Shown here one piece after another: positions 12,528-14,310 of a stretch of 14,310 nt of DNA; positions within the stretch are counted from its first letter, which is position 1, and each line of letters starts with the position of its first letter. The stretch lies in the NCBI GenBank assembly GCA_016208645.1, contig JACQXP010000064.1:1-14310 (forward strand), given 5' to 3'. The notes below the pieces were generated by a model. The model saw nothing but the letters and a program-made list of their open reading frames with translations. It made no database searches and had not been told where the DNA came from. This DNA comes from Candidatus Methylomirabilota bacterium (GTDB lineage: Bacteria; Methylomirabilota; Methylomirabilia; Methylomirabilales; 2-02-FULL-66-22). The translations under genes and the position numbers were made by a program.

Positions 12528-13568
12528 GTGCGGCGATTGGGGCGTTCGGTGTTCTTTCTCGCGGATCAGACGTTCCGCAGCGTGGCCGGCTCGACCGCCG
12601 TCATGCGGCTGCTGGATCTGGTGAGCCGGGACGAGCCGCACGTGCCAGCCAATGGTGACGGTCGAGGTCCAGCCCAGGTGCCAGACCTGGGCTATCGCGC
12701 GGCGATGCATGCCAGCGACCCCGTTCTGATGGCCGCACCGCGCCACGTCCGGGCGTGGCAGGTGCAGTGGAAGCCGGCGGCTCGCTCGCCGGTTGACGGC
12801 CTCGGGTACAAGAGTCTGGGGGGGTTCTATCTTCCCCGGACGGACATGGGACGCCCGCGCCCCGGCATCCTCGTCCTACCCGTCCTGCACGATCGGTTCA
12901 ACCTGGCGTCGGGGACGCTGGCCCGCTATTTCGCCTCGCAGGGATTCGCCGCCCTGGAGCTGCGCAGCGGGACCTCGTTCCTGGATCGCGTGCGGGTGAC
13001 GCTGCACGGCCCCGGCCCGACCTGGGAAGACGTGGTCGCCGAGATGATCCTGGACGGGCGCCGCGGCCTCGACTGGCTCTGCAGCCGGCCCGAGGTTGAC
13101 GGGAGGCGGCTGGGGGTCGTCGGGGTGAGCCACGGGGCCATCGTCGGGCCATGCGTGCTGGGCGCCGACGCCCGCCTCACGGCGGGGGTCTTCTGCATGG
13201 GGGGCGCGAATGAGGCGTTGATCGTGGCCCGATCCCGGGAACGGTCGGTCCGGCGGTTCCGCCGGCGCCTGCTGCGGGCGCGCGGGCTCACCCATTCGGA
13301 GGATCTCCTGCGGCTCGGGACGCCCCAGACCTCCCGGACGGACCCGATGCGGTACGCGCCGGCCGTGGACCCCCGGGCGGTCCTGCTGTTCAAGACGCGA
13401 CTGGACCGGGCCGTGGTGCCGGAGGCGCAGGACAAGCTCTGGGAGGCGCTGGGTCGGCCGCGGCGGATCACGCTGCCGCTCGGGCACATTGGATTCGGCC
13501 TGGCCTTCTACTACGTCGCGCGTCGGGCCGCCGCGTTCCTCTGGGAGCGCCTGGCGGCACCCGCCTGA
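12528..13568 (+). CDS. Alpha/beta hydrolase, dienelactone-hydrolase-like
   Basis: The 346-residue protein carries an alpha/beta-hydrolase core after an N-terminal extension of about 95 residues that I cannot assign. The nucleophile elbow is GVSHG with S201, the likely acid is D293 (KTRLDRAVV) and the catalytic His is H320 (PLGHIGFG). HDRF (121-124) after strand 3 probably holds the oxyanion region. No signal peptide is seen, so the enzyme should be cytoplasmic; the substrate is probably an ester or peptide but is not defined. GTG 12528 is chosen because GGAGGAGG (12515-12522) ends 5 bp before it; the ATG at 12523 is out of frame. It stands 63 bp after endonuclease V. Confidence 0.82.
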   Translation: MRRLGRSVFFLADQTFRSVAGSTAVMRLLDLVSRDEPHVPANGDGRGPAQVPDLGYRAAMHASDPVLMAAPRHVRAWQVQWKPAARSPVDGLGYKSLGGFYLPRTDMGRPRPGILVLPVLHDRFNLASGTLARYFASQGFAALELRSGTSFLDRVRVTLHGPGPTWEDVVAEMILDGRRGLDWLCSRPEVDGRRLGVVGVSHGAIVGPCVLGADARLTAGVFCMGGANEALIVARSRERSVRRFRRRLLRARGLTHSEDLLRLGTPQTSRTDPMRYAPAVDPRAVLLFKTRLDRAVVPEAQDKLWEALGRPRRITLPLGHIGFGLAFYYVARRAAAFLWERLAAPA

Positions 13569-13612
13569 GGATCGGGGAGGCCGCACGGCCGGCGGCGGAA
13601 GGAGCCCCTCGC

Positions 13613-13966
13613 GTGTACCAACTGGCCGCCTGGTTGGTTCTGGGCGTCCATGCGACGTGGGTGGCCTTCCTCCTGGCGGGTTTTCCGCTGGGCCGGCGAA
13701 ACCGCTGGCTCCGGTCACTCCACCTGGGGGGACTGATCCTCAACATGGCGCTGGAGACCTTCGACCTTCCGTGCCCCCTGACCGAGCTGGAGAAGTGGTT
13801 GATGTCCCATTACAGGCTGCCCTATACGGGCACGTGCATCAGCCACTACGTGCAGACGTCCCTCGCCATCACCCTGGCCCCGCGCATGGTCGTCTTCTTC
13901 AGTTTCGTCCTCTGGCTGGCTTCGGCGTGGGCCTACGGCCTGATCCGATCGCCGCTGCGGCGCTGA
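13613..13966 (+). CDS. DUF2784 small membrane protein
   Basis: The 117-residue protein matches the DUF2784 family of small membrane proteins without known function. Likely membrane segments are at about 4-24, 34-50 and 90-110. The conserved CPLTELEKWL (54-63) is the family hallmark, preceded by an ALETF helix and followed by a soluble loop with SHYRLPYTG and ISHYV. GTG 13613 has GGAAGGAG (13597-13604) 8 bp upstream. It starts 44 bp after the hydrolase and probably belongs to the same transcript. C54 and the His residues in the loop are possible ligands, but nothing shows a reaction. Confidence 0.8.
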   Translation: MYQLAAWLVLGVHATWVAFLLAGFPLGRRNRWLRSLHLGGLILNMALETFDLPCPLTELEKWLMSHYRLPYTGTCISHYVQTSLAITLAPRMVVFFSFVLWLASAWAYGLIRSPLRR

Positions 13967-14046
13967 CGCTCCCTGCGGGGCTGGCACCGGGTCCATCGCC
14001 TTCCGATCCTCCCTCAGCCGACCCAGAATTAAGGGACGTAGTTCGG
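13967..14046. other. Spacer between DUF2784 gene and transposase remnant
   Basis: This 80-bp segment separates two convergent genes. It contains CAGAATTAAGGGACGTAG (14024-14041), which I suspect is part of the end of the mobile element, since it sits just past the transposase stop. No T-rich hairpin terminator is visible. Confidence 0.35.
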
Positions 14047-14310
14047 TTATTTCCGTTTTCTGGTTAGGGCCAGGAGCGCCTTCCTCTCAATTCCGCGAGC
14101 CTCCAGGGTCTCCACTGGTCGCTTCACCCCCGCTGGCTGACGAAGTCTGAGCTTCCCAAGATCCGTTCATCCGCTGCCCAGCGCTCACGGCCTCGCCTCA
14201 GGGCCACCACTTCCTGCCAGCCTCCCGCACTACGACGGAGACCGCCGCCCTGAAGCTCGGGACGACGACCCTGCGCTGTCCCGTCTTGGATAAAGGCTCC
14301 GTATGCCCGC
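14047..14310 (-). pseudogene. Y1-type (REP-associated/IS200-like) transposase, C-terminal part, frameshifted, cut by window edge
   Basis: Read on the - strand from the right edge, the frame gives RAYGAFIQDGTAQGRRPEL, then QGGGLRRSAGGWQEVVALRR, then GRERWAADERILGSSDFV, the conserved C-terminal region of large Y1 transposases of the REP-associated type. It then stops at a TGA (14124-14126). One base change in length at the run of five C on the + strand (14127-14131) restores a frame that continues VKRPVETLEARGIERKALLA to a TAA at 14047-14049. So there is a one-base frameshift in a homopolymer, real or a sequencing error. The tail after DERILGS is also shorter than I would expect for the family. 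The catalytic HUH domain lies outside the window, and no other mobile-element gene is visible. Confidence 0.8.

Overview
This is a high-GC, tightly packed bacterial chromosomal segment with thirteen apparently intact protein genes, all on the + strand, plus a gene remnant near 5.9 kb and a broken transposase entering from the right edge on the - strand. No rRNA, tRNA, CRISPR array or phage module is visible. High GC, GTG starts behind good Shine-Dalgarno sequences, cytoplasmic GAF-histidine-kinase signalling, an archaeal-type phosphoglycerate mutase and word-like palindromic intergenic arrays would fit a soil or sediment lineage such as Methylomirabilota (NC10/Rokubacteria) or a related deep-branching group. 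That placement is an impression, not a proof.

Layout. 1-357: noncoding leader with a heptad-repeat cassette and a near-perfect 28-bp dyad in front of a thioredoxin reductase (358-1281). 1367-4542: a compact signalling cluster made of a CheY-like receiver, an HtrA-like protein with PDZ domain whose three catalytic residues are all replaced, and a soluble GAF-GAF-histidine kinase. 4712-5764: an Ldh2-type malate/L-lactate dehydrogenase. 5857-6111: an orphan C-terminal third of a BtpA-family protein, probably a pseudogene. 6389-6859: a YbaK/EbsC-type aminoacyl-tRNA deacylase, followed by a long hairpin and a rho-independent terminator. 7071-7553: a hotdog acyl-CoA thioesterase. 7754-8959: ApgM. 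9042-9614: a small metallophosphoesterase. 9647-10450: an SDR oxidoreductase. 10512-11084: a DinB/YfiT-like protein. 11229-11684: an unknown four-helix membrane protein. 11754-12464: endonuclease V. 12528-13568: an alpha/beta hydrolase. 13613-13966: a DUF2784 membrane protein. 14047-14310: the frameshifted C-terminal end of a Y1-type (REP-associated/IS200-like) transposase.

Two things stand out. First, the receiver / pseudo-HtrA / kinase cluster is most simply read as a cytoplasmic phosphorelay with a catalytically dead protease fold plus PDZ domain as a binding or scaffold protein. Second, at least six intergenic spacers carry short-word arrays of 7- or 8-bp period. Four of them are two inverted arms, two of these around a GC-rich hairpin and a third around a shorter one. 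Different spacers use different words (CCAATGA, TTCGGNNG, GAGCCGA, TTCGGAT, GGCTTGGA-like) but the architecture recurs. Two lie just downstream of good sigma70-type promoters, so they would be transcribed as 5' leaders, and one appears to have supplied a false start codon to the SDR gene.

The genes from the dehydrogenase onward look like independent housekeeping or accessory functions rather than one pathway.
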